This document shows, piece after piece, positions 1 through 7,958 of a stretch of 55,807 nucleotides of DNA (within the stretch, counting starts at the first letter, position 1; each line of letters begins with the position of its first letter). The position numbers were made by a program, and so were the translations under genes. This DNA comes from Syntrophomonadaceae bacterium. Lineage in GTDB: Bacteria; Bacillota; Dethiobacteria; DTU022; UBA8154. The stretch is taken from positions 1 to 55,807 of the forward strand of contig PWRZ01000180.1 of assembly GCA_003563385.1 (NCBI GenBank), read 5' to 3'. The notes under the pieces are model-generated. The model saw nothing but the letters and a program-made list of their open reading frames with translations. It ran no database searches and was not told where the DNA came from.

Positions 1-2
1 CC

Positions 3-617
3 GCCGGCGGTTACCTGGTGTTTTCTTCAGTGGAAGCTTTCCGGGTTGGGGTAACGACATCACCGGGTATGTGGGCGGCAATCGCGGCGCTGATATCCAT
101 CGCCGTAAAGGAGCTGCTTTTCCGCTATACGTGGAAACTGGGGCAGAAGATTAAATCCTGTGCCATCCTGGCCAATGCCCGGGACCACCGCTGCGATGTT
201 TTTTCATCGCTGGCCGCCCTGGTTGGAGTTACCGGTGCACGGATGGGGGATTACATCGGTTACAGCGCCCTTTACTACCTCGACACGCTGGCCGGCATAG
301 TGGTATCGGTACTCATTATTCGCATGGGAGTAGAGATCCTGCGCGATGCCGGGAAAGAGCTCATGGACGGTATGTGCCCGCCGGAAACGGTGCAGGAGAT
401 CAACCGCATAGCGCTGCAGGTCCCCCGGGTAAAAGAAGTGCAGAGCATACGGGCCCGCTGCAGCGGGCCGGGGGTGCTGGTGGACCTGGAGATAGGTGTG
501 GAAGGAAAACTGAGCGTAGAGGAAGGACACCAGGTGGCACACGATGTAGAGGACAGGTTGCTTCAGGAAAAAGAGGATATTCTTTCTATAATCGTGCACG
601 TGGCGCCATCTGAGTAG
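3..617 (+). CDS. Cation diffusion facilitator transporter, 3' part
   Basis: The frame is open to the left edge of the window, so the track's GTG at 18 is internal and the gene is cut at its 5' end. What remains looks like the last membrane segments (around MWAAIAALISIAVKEL and LDTLAGIVVSVLIIRMG) followed by the cytoplasmic C-terminal domain with its alternating beta/alpha pattern (VKEVQSIRAR, VDLEIGV, DILSIIVHV). This is the CDF family layout for proton-driven efflux of divalent metals. The metal site before the DVFSSLAALVG helix reads DHRCD, i.e. DxxxD where zinc exporters usually have HxxxD. This hints at Mn or Fe rather than Zn, but substrate cannot be settled from a fragment. No operon link to the next gene is evident (about 115 bases apart). 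Confidence 0.85.
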   Translation, partial: AGGYLVFSSVEAFRVGVTTSPGMWAAIAALISIAVKELLFRYTWKLGQKIKSCAILANARDHRCDVFSSLAALVGVTGARMGDYIGYSALYYLDTLAGIVVSVLIIRMGVEILRDAGKELMDGMCPPETVQEINRIALQVPRVKEVQSIRARCSGPGVLVDLEIGVEGKLSVEEGHQVAHDVEDRLLQEKEDILSIIVHVAPSE

Positions 618-733
618 CCAGGTGCATTTTTTCTTTTTAATTCTTGCTTTAAAAAGCAGGATTATAAGCACTTAAGAGAGAAAATAAATAAGGTTTTTAA
701 AATGATAAGCTTTGCAAAAAGGAGGTTATGGTA

Positions 734-1219
734 TTGAGTGAGGCAAAAGCTGCGGTTATAGAAGAGGATTTTGATTTAGACAGGACAGAAAACTTGCTGC
801 AGGAGTTCCTGGACAAAAAAGGAGTTATGGTCCCCGTTTTACAAAAAATCCAGGACGAGTTTGGCTACCTGCCGAGACCGGCCCTCGAATACACGGCCAG
901 AAGGCTGCGTATTCCCGTCAGCAAAGTCTTCGGGGTAGCCACATTTTATGCCCAGTTTCACCTTCACCCGCGGGGCGAGAATATTGTCAAGGTCTGCCGC
1001 GGGACGGCCTGCCATGTCAGGGGTGTAACCGAGGTGGCCGACAAAATGAAGGAGCTTTTGAAGGTGGGCGTGGGAGAGACGACCGAAGATATGAAGTTTA
1101 CCTATGAAGAAGTAGCCTGTATCGGTGCCTGCGGCCTGGCTCCTGTAATGATGATCAACGACCAGACATTCGGCAAACTTGCCCCGGACAAGCTTGAAGG
1201 AATCCTGGAGAAATTTTAG
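734..1219 (+). CDS. NuoE-like [2Fe-2S] subunit of NAD(H)-linked formate dehydrogenase
   Basis: A thioredoxin-fold [2Fe-2S] subunit of the NuoE/HydA-gamma family. The four ligands are visible as CRGTAC (C90, C95 of the track ORF) and CIGAC (C131, C135). The protein passes electrons between the flavin subunit and the catalytic subunit. Length (about 160 aa) is normal. The track begins at ATG 728, only two bases after GGAGG. TTG at 734 lies eight bases from it and gives MSEAKAAV, so I prefer 734. It is the first gene of an operon with a small cysteine-rich protein, a NuoF-like protein and the selenocysteine FdhA. Together these indicate a soluble NAD(H)-dependent formate dehydrogenase, possibly electron-bifurcating, rather than complex I. 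Confidence 0.93.
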   Translation: MSEAKAAVIEEDFDLDRTENLLQEFLDKKGVMVPVLQKIQDEFGYLPRPALEYTARRLRIPVSKVFGVATFYAQFHLHPRGENIVKVCRGTACHVRGVTEVADKMKELLKVGVGETTEDMKFTYEEVACIGACGLAPVMMINDQTFGKLAPDKLEGILEKF

Positions 1220-1252
1220 GGTCTTTCTTTAGAGGAAGGGAGAGAGGAGACC

Positions 1253-1432
1253 ATGGAAAAATTTATCGACCCCTGTTGCGAAGAGTGCTTTAACAGCAAA
1301 GAAAAACCCTGCGAACAGTTTGTAGAATGCTGTCTCTCGGGCCCTTTATGCCATGAAAGTGACGAATGCGCCGCCAAGCGGAAGGCCATTGTAGAAAGGC
1401 TTGCCCACAGCAAGGGTTACTTGGAAATATAA
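1253..1432 (+). CDS. Small cysteine-rich protein in the formate dehydrogenase operon
   Basis: A 59-codon ORF, too short for the supplied track, fills the gap between the NuoE-like and NuoF-like genes. It has a purine-rich ribosome binding site (GGGAGAGAGGAGA) just before ATG 1253 and ends at TAA 1430-1432. The product begins MEKFIDPCCEECFNSKE and contains eight cysteines in 59 residues (C8, C9, C12, C20, C26, C27, C33, C39), followed by a basic helix-like tail. The spacing suggests a metal or iron-sulfur site, or a disulfide/zinc fold. I do not recognise a family. Same-strand position inside the operon argues that it is expressed with the dehydrogenase and may be an accessory subunit or maturation factor; that role is inference. 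Confidence 0.8.
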   Translation: MEKFIDPCCEECFNSKEKPCEQFVECCLSGPLCHESDECAAKRKAIVERLAHSKGYLEI

Positions 1433-1459
1433 ATTCAAGGCCAGGAAGGAGGGAAATTA

Positions 1460-3244
1460 GTGTACGAAAAACATATTCTTATCTGCGCCGGTACCGGGTG
1501 CATTTCATCAGGTGCCCTGCCGGTCAAGGAAGTGCTGGAAAATGAGCTGAAAAAACATAACCTGGAGGACAAGGTCCGCATCATTCTTTCCGGTTGCCAC
1601 GGCTTCTGCGAAAAGGGACCCATTTTTATTGTATTCCCGGAAGATATATTCTACTGCGAAGTAACAGCCGAAGACGTTCCCGAGCTGGTGGAAGAGTATC
1701 TTGTTAAGGGCAACATCGTGGATAGGCTGCTCTATAAGGACCCCACGACCGGGGAGACTGTCACCTCGCACGAGGACATCCTCTTTTACAAAAAGCAGCT
1801 GAGACTGACCCTTCGAAACTGCGGTGTAATCGACCCGGAAAACATCGATGAGTATATTATCCGCGGCGGCTACGACGGGCTGAAAAAGGCCCTCAGCATG
1901 GAGCCGACAGAAGTTATCGATACGGTTAAAAAGTCCGGCTTGAGGGGGCGCGGCGGGGCCGGGGTCCCCACCGGTGTAAAATGGGAGTTTGCCTATAACA
2001 GCGCCAGCGACAAGAAATACGTGGTCTGCAACGCTGACGAGGGTGACCCCGGGGCCTTCATGGACCGCAGCGTCCTGGAGGGCGACCCCCACGCCGTCCT
2101 GGAGGGGGTGCTCATCGCCGGGAAGGCCATCGGCAGCGACGAGGCATACATCTACGTGCGGGCCGAGTACCCGCTGGCAGTACGCCGCTTAAGGACGGCC
2201 ATTGCACAGGCCGAAGAATACGGACTCATAGGAGAAAATATCCTCAACAGCGGTTTTAATTTTAAGGTTAATGTAAAGGAAGGCGCCGGTGCCTTTGTCT
2301 GCGGGGAGGAGACAGCCCTGCTTAAATCAATTCAGGGCGAGAGGGGCATGCCGCGGCCGCGGCCGCCGTTTCCTGCCGTAAAAGGTCTCTGGGACCAGCC
2401 CACCTGTATAAACAACGTGGAGACATTTGCCAACGTTCCCCTTATCTTCCGCAAGGGCGCTGACTGGTTTGCCTCCGTGGGGACCGAGGGGAGCAAGGGG
2501 ACCAAGATATTTGCCCTTACCGGAAAGGTCAACAATACCGGCCTCTGCGAGGTCCCCATGGGCATTACCATAAGGGAGATCGTCTTCGATATCGGCGGCG
2601 GTATTCGCTTTGACAAGAAATACAAGGCCGTGCAGATCGGCGGGCCTTCCGGCGGCTGTATCCCGGAGGAGCACCTGGACCTGCCCGTTGACTTCGACTC
2701 CCTGACGGCAGCCGGGGCCATGATGGGCTCCGGGGGTCTCGTGGTCATGGACGAGGAGACCTGCATGGTGGACCTGGCGCGCTATTTCCTCGCCTTTACC
2801 CAGAACGAGTCCTGCGGCAAGTGTACGCCCTGCCGCGAGGGTACCAAGCGCATGCTGGAAATGCTGGAGCGCATCACCGAGGGTAAGGGCGAAGAGGGTG
2901 ACATTGAGCGCCTGGAGAAGCTGGCCGTGACCATTAAGGACAGCTCGCTCTGCGGGCTGGGGCAGACGGCACCAAACCCGGTGCTGACCACGCTGCGCTA
3001 TTTCCGGAACGAATACGAGGCCCATATATTCGACCGGCGCTGCCCGGCCGGGCTCTGCAAGGACCTGCTCGTCTACTACATCGACCCGGAGCTGTGCAAC
3101 GGCTGCCGTGCCTGCCAGAAGGTCTGCCCTGTCGATGCCATAACGGGCGACAAGAAGGAGCCCCACGTGATAGACGAGAGCAAGTGTATAAGCTGCGGCG
3201 CCTGTTTAGAACGCTGCAAGCAAAATGCCGTTAAGACCAAATAG
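1460..3244 (+). CDS. NuoF-like NADH-binding flavin/iron-sulfur subunit (HydB type)
   Basis: This 594-aa protein carries the full HydB/NuoF extended architecture. Residues 1-95 form a thioredoxin-like [2Fe-2S] domain with C9, C14, C46 and C50. The FMN/NADH-binding Rossmann-like domain follows, with GRGGAGVPTG near 163-172. Next come the SLBB region and the [4Fe-4S] motif ESCGKCTPCREGT near residue 450. The C-terminus is a two-cluster ferredoxin (CNGCRACQKVC and CISCGACLERC). It oxidises or reduces NAD(H) and connects to FdhA. The added N- and C-terminal cluster domains are typical of soluble bifurcating hydrogenases and formate dehydrogenases, not of respiratory NuoF. The start is GTG 1460 after AGGAGGG. 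Confidence 0.93.
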   Translation: MYEKHILICAGTGCISSGALPVKEVLENELKKHNLEDKVRIILSGCHGFCEKGPIFIVFPEDIFYCEVTAEDVPELVEEYLVKGNIVDRLLYKDPTTGETVTSHEDILFYKKQLRLTLRNCGVIDPENIDEYIIRGGYDGLKKALSMEPTEVIDTVKKSGLRGRGGAGVPTGVKWEFAYNSASDKKYVVCNADEGDPGAFMDRSVLEGDPHAVLEGVLIAGKAIGSDEAYIYVRAEYPLAVRRLRTAIAQAEEYGLIGENILNSGFNFKVNVKEGAGAFVCGEETALLKSIQGERGMPRPRPPFPAVKGLWDQPTCINNVETFANVPLIFRKGADWFASVGTEGSKGTKIFALTGKVNNTGLCEVPMGITIREIVFDIGGGIRFDKKYKAVQIGGPSGGCIPEEHLDLPVDFDSLTAAGAMMGSGGLVVMDEETCMVDLARYFLAFTQNESCGKCTPCREGTKRMLEMLERITEGKGEEGDIERLEKLAVTIKDSSLCGLGQTAPNPVLTTLRYFRNEYEAHIFDRRCPAGLCKDLLVYYIDPELCNGCRACQKVCPVDAITGDKKEPHVIDESKCISCGACLERCKQNAVKTK

Positions 3245-3266
3245 AAAGGGCAAAGGAGGGAAATGA

Positions 3267-5933
3267 ATGGTTTCTCTGACAATAAACGGCCAGAAAGTAG
3301 AAGTAGAACCGGGAACAACCATATTGCAGGCTGCTGAAAAGCTCGGCATCTCCATTCCCACCTTCTGTTACGACCCGGAGCTGACGCTGGTGGGTGCCTG
3401 CCGCATCTGCGTGGTAGAAGTGGAAAAGGCCCGCACCCTGATCGCTTCATGCTGCACACCTGCCGCAGAAGGCATGGTAGTGCATACCGATTCGGAGCGG
3501 GTCCACGAAGCCCGCAGGGAGAACCTGAGCCTGCTGGTGGCCAACCATCCGCCGGAATGCCTCACATGTGAGAAGACGGGGAGCTGCCGCCTGCAGGACT
3601 ACTGCTACCAGTACAGGGTTGAGAAGAGCGACTACAAGGGAGAGATGAAAGAACATCCCCTGGACGACAGCAACCCCTTCTATATCAGGGATATGAACAA
3701 GTGTATCCTCTGCGGCCTGTGCGTGCGCAAGTGCTATGAAATAAACGGGGCCGCCGCTATAGATTTTATTAACAGGGGTTTTGATGCAAAGATAACACCG
3801 GCCTTTGACGAGCCCATGGAAAACTCCCCCTGCGTTTTCTGCGGCATGTGCGTCGATGCCTGCCCGGTGGGGGCCCTCACTCCCAGGCAGAGTATAGGCA
3901 GGGGACGCCAGTGGGAGCTGACGACGGTAAAGACGATCTGCCCCTACTGCGGTACCGGCTGCGGTATTGAGCTGCTGGTGAAAGACGACGAGGTTGTGGG
4001 CGTAAGGGGTGATACTTCCAACCCCGTCAACAGGGGCCAGGTCTGTGTCAAGGGACACTTTGGAATTGACTTCCTGCACAGCCCGGAACGCCTCACCAGG
4101 CCGCTGGTCAGGAAAAACGGTGAGCTGGTGGAAACTTCCTGGGACGAGGCCCTCAACGTCGTGGCAGAGAAGATGAAAGGGGCGCAGGGCACAGAGCTGG
4201 CCGGCCTTTCTTCAGCCCGGGTCACCAACGAGGAAAACTACCTCTTCCAGAAGCTCCTGCGCATGCGGGGCACTAACAGCATCGACCACTGTGCCCGACT
4301 CTGACACGCTCCCACAGTAGCCGGTCTGGCTACAGCATTTGGAAGCGGAGCGATGACCAACAGCGTAGGGGAGATCGAAGATGCAGAGGCCCTGTTCATA
4401 ATTGGTTCAAACACCACCGAGACCCATCCCGTTATCGGGTACAGGGTAATAATGGCCCGCAAAAAAGGCGCCGCCTTGATCGTGGCCGACCCGCGCGCCA
4501 TTGAGCTGGCCGAATACGCCGACGTTTTCCTGCAGCTCCTGCCGGGGACGAACGAGGCCCTGCTAAACGGGATGCTCAACGTTATCATTGAGGAGGGCCT
4601 GGTTGACGAAAACTTCATCAACGAGAGGACAGAGGGCTTCGACCAGGTCAAGGCGGCCATACAGAAGTATACCCCCGAAAAAGTGCAGGAAATAACGAGG
4701 GTGCCGGCAGATGACATACGCCGGGCGGCACGCCTCTACGCCGGGGCGGAGAGCGCGGCCATTCTTTACACCATGGGTGTAACACAGTTTACCAAGGGCA
4801 CCAACTCGGTGCTGGCCATCGCCAACCTGGCCATGGCTACCGGCAACCTGGGGAAAGAGTTCAGCGGTGTAAACCCGCTCCGGGGCCAGAACAACGTCCA
4901 GGGCGCCTGCGATATGGGAGCGCTGCCCGTTGTCTATACCGGCTACCAGCGCGTGGACAACGAGGAAGTGCGCGCCAAGTTTTCGAAGGCCTGGGGAGTT
5001 GACCTGAACCCGACACCGGGCCTGACGGTAACGGAGATATCGGACGCCGCCCTGGAAGGGAAAGTAAAGTTCCTCTATATCATGGGCGAGAACCCGGCCC
5101 TCAGCGACCCCCATCTCAACCACCTCATGGAGGCCCTCGAAAAAACGGAATTCCTGGTGGTCCAGGATATATTCCTGACCGAGACGGCCGCTAAGGCCGA
5201 CGTGGTCCTGCCGGCAGCTGCTTTTGCCGAGAAAGAAGGCACTTTTGTAAACACGGAGCGCCGGGTGCAGATGCTGGGCCGGGCTGTTTCCCCTCCAGGC
5301 GAGGCAAAAGCGGACTGGATCATCCTGCAGGAGCTGGCCGGCAGGCTGGGCATTAACTGGAACTATTCTTCTGCAGAGGATATTTTTGAAGAGATCGCCT
5401 CCTTGACCCCGAGCTACGCCGGGATCAGCTACCGGCGGCTGCAGGATGAAGGAGGGCTGCAGTGGCCCTGCCCCACTCCCGACCATCCGGGGACAAAGTT
5501 CCTGCACCAGGGGCAGTTCGTAAAGGGCAAAGGGCTCTTTACCCCCGTGGAGTACGCGGACCCCGCCGAAAAGGCCGACGGCGAATACCCGCTCCTTCTT
5601 ACTACCGGGCGCAATCTTTACCACTACCACACCGGCTCCATGACCCGGCGCAGCGAAGCCATCGCCGAGTTTAAGGACGAGGAGAGAATCCAGGTAAGCG
5701 TCGAAGATGCCGAAAAAATGGGTATCAAGGACGGGGATACCGTCAAGGTGTCCTCCCGCAGGGGAGAGCTGCAGGTAAAGGCCCAGGTGACGGAGATAGT
5801 TCCGCCGGGGGTCGTTTTCATGACCTTCCATTACAGCGAGGCCGCGGTGAACCTGCTTACCAACAATGCTCTTGACCCGGTGGCCAAGATACCGGAGCTG
5901 AAGGTCTGTGCTGTGAAAGTGGAGAAAGTGTAA
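3267..5933 (+). CDS. fdhA: Selenocysteine-containing formate dehydrogenase alpha subunit (FdhA)
   Basis: The track lists two ORFs (3267-4304 and 4353-5933), but they are one 888-residue protein interrupted by an in-frame UGA at 4302-4304. The context reads DHCARL-U-HAPTVAGLATAF, matching the active site of selenocysteine formate dehydrogenases (E. coli FdhF CCARVUHGPSVAGL), so U346 binds molybdenum/tungsten. Before it lie a NuoG-like [2Fe-2S] domain (C34, C45, C48, C62), a His-Cys3 cluster (H94, C98, C101, C107), two [4Fe-4S] motifs (C146-156, C189-199) and the catalytic-domain cluster (C225, C228, C232, C260). The C-terminal part carries the bis-molybdopterin domains. It interconverts formate and CO2. 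ATG 3267 follows AAAGGAGGG. The organism must have selA, selB, selC and selD, none of which is in this window. Confidence 0.96.
4302..4335 (+). promoter_or_regulatory. UGA selenocysteine codon with bacterial SECIS hairpin
   Basis: The UGA codon (4302-4304) is followed by a perfect six-base-pair stem, GTAGCC (4317-4322) with GGCTAC (4328-4333), closing the loop GGTCT. E. coli fdhF presents the same GGUCU in its apical loop, 18 bases after UGA. Here the distance is also exactly 18 bases. This is the element bound by SelB that directs selenocysteine insertion, and it explains why the reading frame continues. Confidence 0.93.
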
Positions 5934-5961
5934 AGTGACCGGTTAGAACAACACGTTATCG

Positions 5962-5997
5962 GGGAACCGCCTTCAATGCAAACCGGGGGCGGTTCCC
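5962..5997 (+). other. Strong hairpin between fdhA and fdhD
   Basis: GGGAACCGCC (5962-5971) and GGCGGTTCCC (5988-5997) form a perfect ten-base-pair stem around a 16-base loop. No U-run follows (CTCTCATGAGG), so it is not a canonical intrinsic terminator. It may be an mRNA-stability or attenuation element between fdhA and fdhD. A TATAAT box at 6011-6016 follows, without a clear -35. Confidence 0.55.
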
Positions 5998-6035
5998 TCT
6001 CTCATGAGGGTATAATAGGGTATAACGAGGGAAGG

Positions 6036-6839
6036 ATGGGCAATAAAATGATTGGGAGCAGCAACGGCACTGCAGAAGTGGAGATAGTGCGCGTAAAAGA
6101 CGGGCGGCGCAGCGGGGAAAAAGACCTGGTCGTTGCCGAGGAGCCGCTGACAATATTTTTTAACGACAGGGAGTTTGTAACCCTGCTGTGCTCGCCGGAA
6201 AATGTGGACCGCCTCGCTTTGGGCTTTCTTCGTTCCGAGGGGCTGATCACTGATGCAGAAGAGATAGATGAGGTAAAGACGGACCGCGAGCGCGGCATTG
6301 TTTTTGTCAGTACCAGGGTGCAGACGAACATGGTGGAAAAGCTGTACGGGAAAAGGACGATCACTTCCGGCTGTGGTAAGGGGACCGTTTTTTTCAATGT
6401 TCTCGACTCCCTGCAGAGCAAGCCGGTAGAATCTTCTTTTAAAGTCAGCTCCCGGGCGCTGCTGGCGCTGATGTCTTCCCTGCAGAAAGATTCCCTGGTG
6501 TATAAAAGCACCGGTGGAGTTCACAGCGCCGCCCTTGCCGATGAAGAGGAGATACTCTTTTACAGTGAAGACATCGGGCGGCACAATGCCGTGGACAAAA
6601 TTGTCGGGGAGTGTGTGTTAAAAAAAATAGCGCTGGATGATAAAATTCTCCTTACCAGCGGGCGCCTCACTTCGGAGATAGTGATCAAGGGCGCCAAGCT
6701 GCGCTTTCCCATTATCGTGTCCCGCTCGGCCCCGACATCTTTAAGCGTCGAACTGGCCCGGAAAACGGGCTTAACGCTTGTGGGGTTCGCGCGCGGCAGG
6801 CGCCTGAATATATATAGCCATGATTACCGGGTAACATAA
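6036..6839 (+). CDS. fdhD: Formate dehydrogenase accessory sulfurtransferase FdhD
   Basis: FdhD transfers sulfur from the cysteine desulfurase to the molybdopterin cofactor, which formate dehydrogenase requires for activity. The family core is visible: LALGFLRSEGLI, TITSGCGKGTVFF, STGGVHSAAL, EDIGRHNAVDKIVG and SGRLTSEIVIK. The usual CxxC loop is present only as a single cysteine in SGCGKG, a form I take as a normal variant. The track start at 5976 lies inside a hairpin. ATG 6036 with GAGGGAAGG in front is the better start and gives a normal length of 267 aa. It sits directly downstream of fdhA, as expected for a maturation factor. Confidence 0.93.
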   Translation: MGNKMIGSSNGTAEVEIVRVKDGRRSGEKDLVVAEEPLTIFFNDREFVTLLCSPENVDRLALGFLRSEGLITDAEEIDEVKTDRERGIVFVSTRVQTNMVEKLYGKRTITSGCGKGTVFFNVLDSLQSKPVESSFKVSSRALLALMSSLQKDSLVYKSTGGVHSAALADEEEILFYSEDIGRHNAVDKIVGECVLKKIALDDKILLTSGRLTSEIVIKGAKLRFPIIVSRSAPTSLSVELARKTGLTLVGFARGRRLNIYSHDYRVT

Positions 6840-6932
6840 AATAAATAGCCGCCTGTAGCTCTGCTGACACTGCCGCAGCCGATTTGGGGGAGACGGTTGA
6901 AATTATATGAAATTATAGATGTTGTAACTGGC

Positions 6933-7769
6933 TTAAATTTTGGCAGCTGCCGGAGGGGCAAGGCGCTTTGCGGTTACGTTTATCCTGGCGACCTGGAAGC
7001 CGGTGAGGCTTACTATCTTGCTTTTGACCTCGTCCTGTACCTGCCTGATAATATCGGGCAGGTAAGCGCGCTTGAATTGCAAAACGACCTCCATGTTGAT
7101 GACCATCCCGTTAACGGTGGTCACGATGGAAGTTTTGTAGGCCCTGTGTACTCCTTCCACCTGCTGGGCGACGTGGACCGCGATCTGCTCGATGGCGTGC
7201 TCGGACAGGAAGTAGTTGCCCAGGGAGCTGTAGAGGGGGCGTACTACGGAATACTCGAGGGTTTGGGGGGGGGAGGAGTGGCTTTTGCCCAGGAAAAAAG
7301 CCTTGATCGGGTCCAATATGTAACCGGGGAAGTCCTTTTCAATGGCAAAGGTGGGAATGGGGATGGCGTGGCGGTTTTCCTTTTCCCTTATTCCCAGGGC
7401 CTTGGAGATCTCGCTGGGTCCCGCTATTTCTTCAATCCTGATAATCTCCTCCGGGATGGGAAGCTCAAGACGCTGCACTATCTGTTCGATCATGCGTTCC
7501 GATATGCCGATGACAAGGATCCTGTCGGGAAGCAGTTCCTTGATCTTGTTGCGTACCTGGGAGGCGTGCTCGTGGTCAAGGAAAACGGCCACCTTTGTGG
7601 CCGCCATCCTCGTTTTTTCTCTCTTGGCAGAGCGGCCGGCCAGGACCTGGTTCCCCTTGATGAGCAGCCCGTCATCAATGATATATTTAATTCCAAGGCG
7701 GTAGGCCAGCAGGGCGGAGCGGTGGCTTTTACCGGTACCGCTGCTTCCAACCAGGGCGTACGTTTTCAT
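6933..7769 (-). CDS. P-loop ATPase fused to a C-terminal Asp23/Gls24-like domain
   Basis: The 278-aa product starts with a Walker A loop (ALVGSSGTGKSHRSALL). The nucleotide-binding part runs to roughly residue 165. From about 170 the sequence resembles the Asp23/Gls24 alkaline-shock domain (EQIAVHVAQQVEGV, TSIVTTVNGMVINMEV, IIRQVQDEVKSKI, INVTAKRL). Asp23 proteins are usually small stand-alone envelope-stress proteins, so the fusion to a GTPase/ATPase-like domain is notable. It is transcribed away from the regulator at 7959 and converges on fdhD. GGAGAG precedes the start codon on the minus strand. The 330-aa plus-strand ORF over the same bases is its shadow. Function is unknown; an ATP-driven envelope or stress role is a guess. 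Confidence 0.82.
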   Translation of the reverse strand: MKTYALVGSSGTGKSHRSALLAYRLGIKYIIDDGLLIKGNQVLAGRSAKREKTRMAATKVAVFLDHEHASQVRNKIKELLPDRILVIGISERMIEQIVQRLELPIPEEIIRIEEIAGPSEISKALGIREKENRHAIPIPTFAIEKDFPGYILDPIKAFFLGKSHSSPPQTLEYSVVRPLYSSLGNYFLSEHAIEQIAVHVAQQVEGVHRAYKTSIVTTVNGMVINMEVVLQFKRAYLPDIIRQVQDEVKSKIVSLTGFQVARINVTAKRLAPPAAAKI

Positions 7770-7795
7770 CTTCGCTCTCCTTTTTTTGTGCGTTC

Positions 7796-7825
7796 AGTAT
7801 ATCATAACCAACCGCTGTTTGTCGA
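7796..7825 (-). promoter_or_regulatory. Probable sigma-A promoter of the Asp23-domain ATPase gene
   Basis: Read on the minus strand, TCGACA (-35, 7820-7825) and TATACT (-10, 7796-7801) are separated by 18 bases. Each box differs from consensus at one position. They lie about 30 bases upstream of the minus-strand start codon at 7769, in an AT-rich divergent intergenic region. Confidence 0.55.
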
Positions 7826-7958
7826 CTTCATTATAATTTCTAATATAATTTTAAAAAAAATAATCTTCCCAGGCAGGATTTCCTTCTAATTTTTACGAAT
7901 ATTCTAAGGTGAGAAAAGATGAGAAAAGAGTATCCAGTGGAGGGAGGCTAAAAGGATT

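Noticed and set aside
4302-4304. Stop codon/frameshift making fdhA a pseudogene
   Set aside because: The reading frame continues unbroken, the active-site context demands selenocysteine, and a SECIS hairpin lies at the exact E. coli distance.
4563-5831. 422-aa minus-strand ORF inside fdhA
   Set aside because: High-GC shadow of fdhA with no family motif or ribosome site.
6897-7889. 330-aa plus-strand ORF
   Set aside because: It is the antisense shadow of the minus-strand ATPase/Asp23 gene, which has a Walker A motif, a ribosome site and a promoter.
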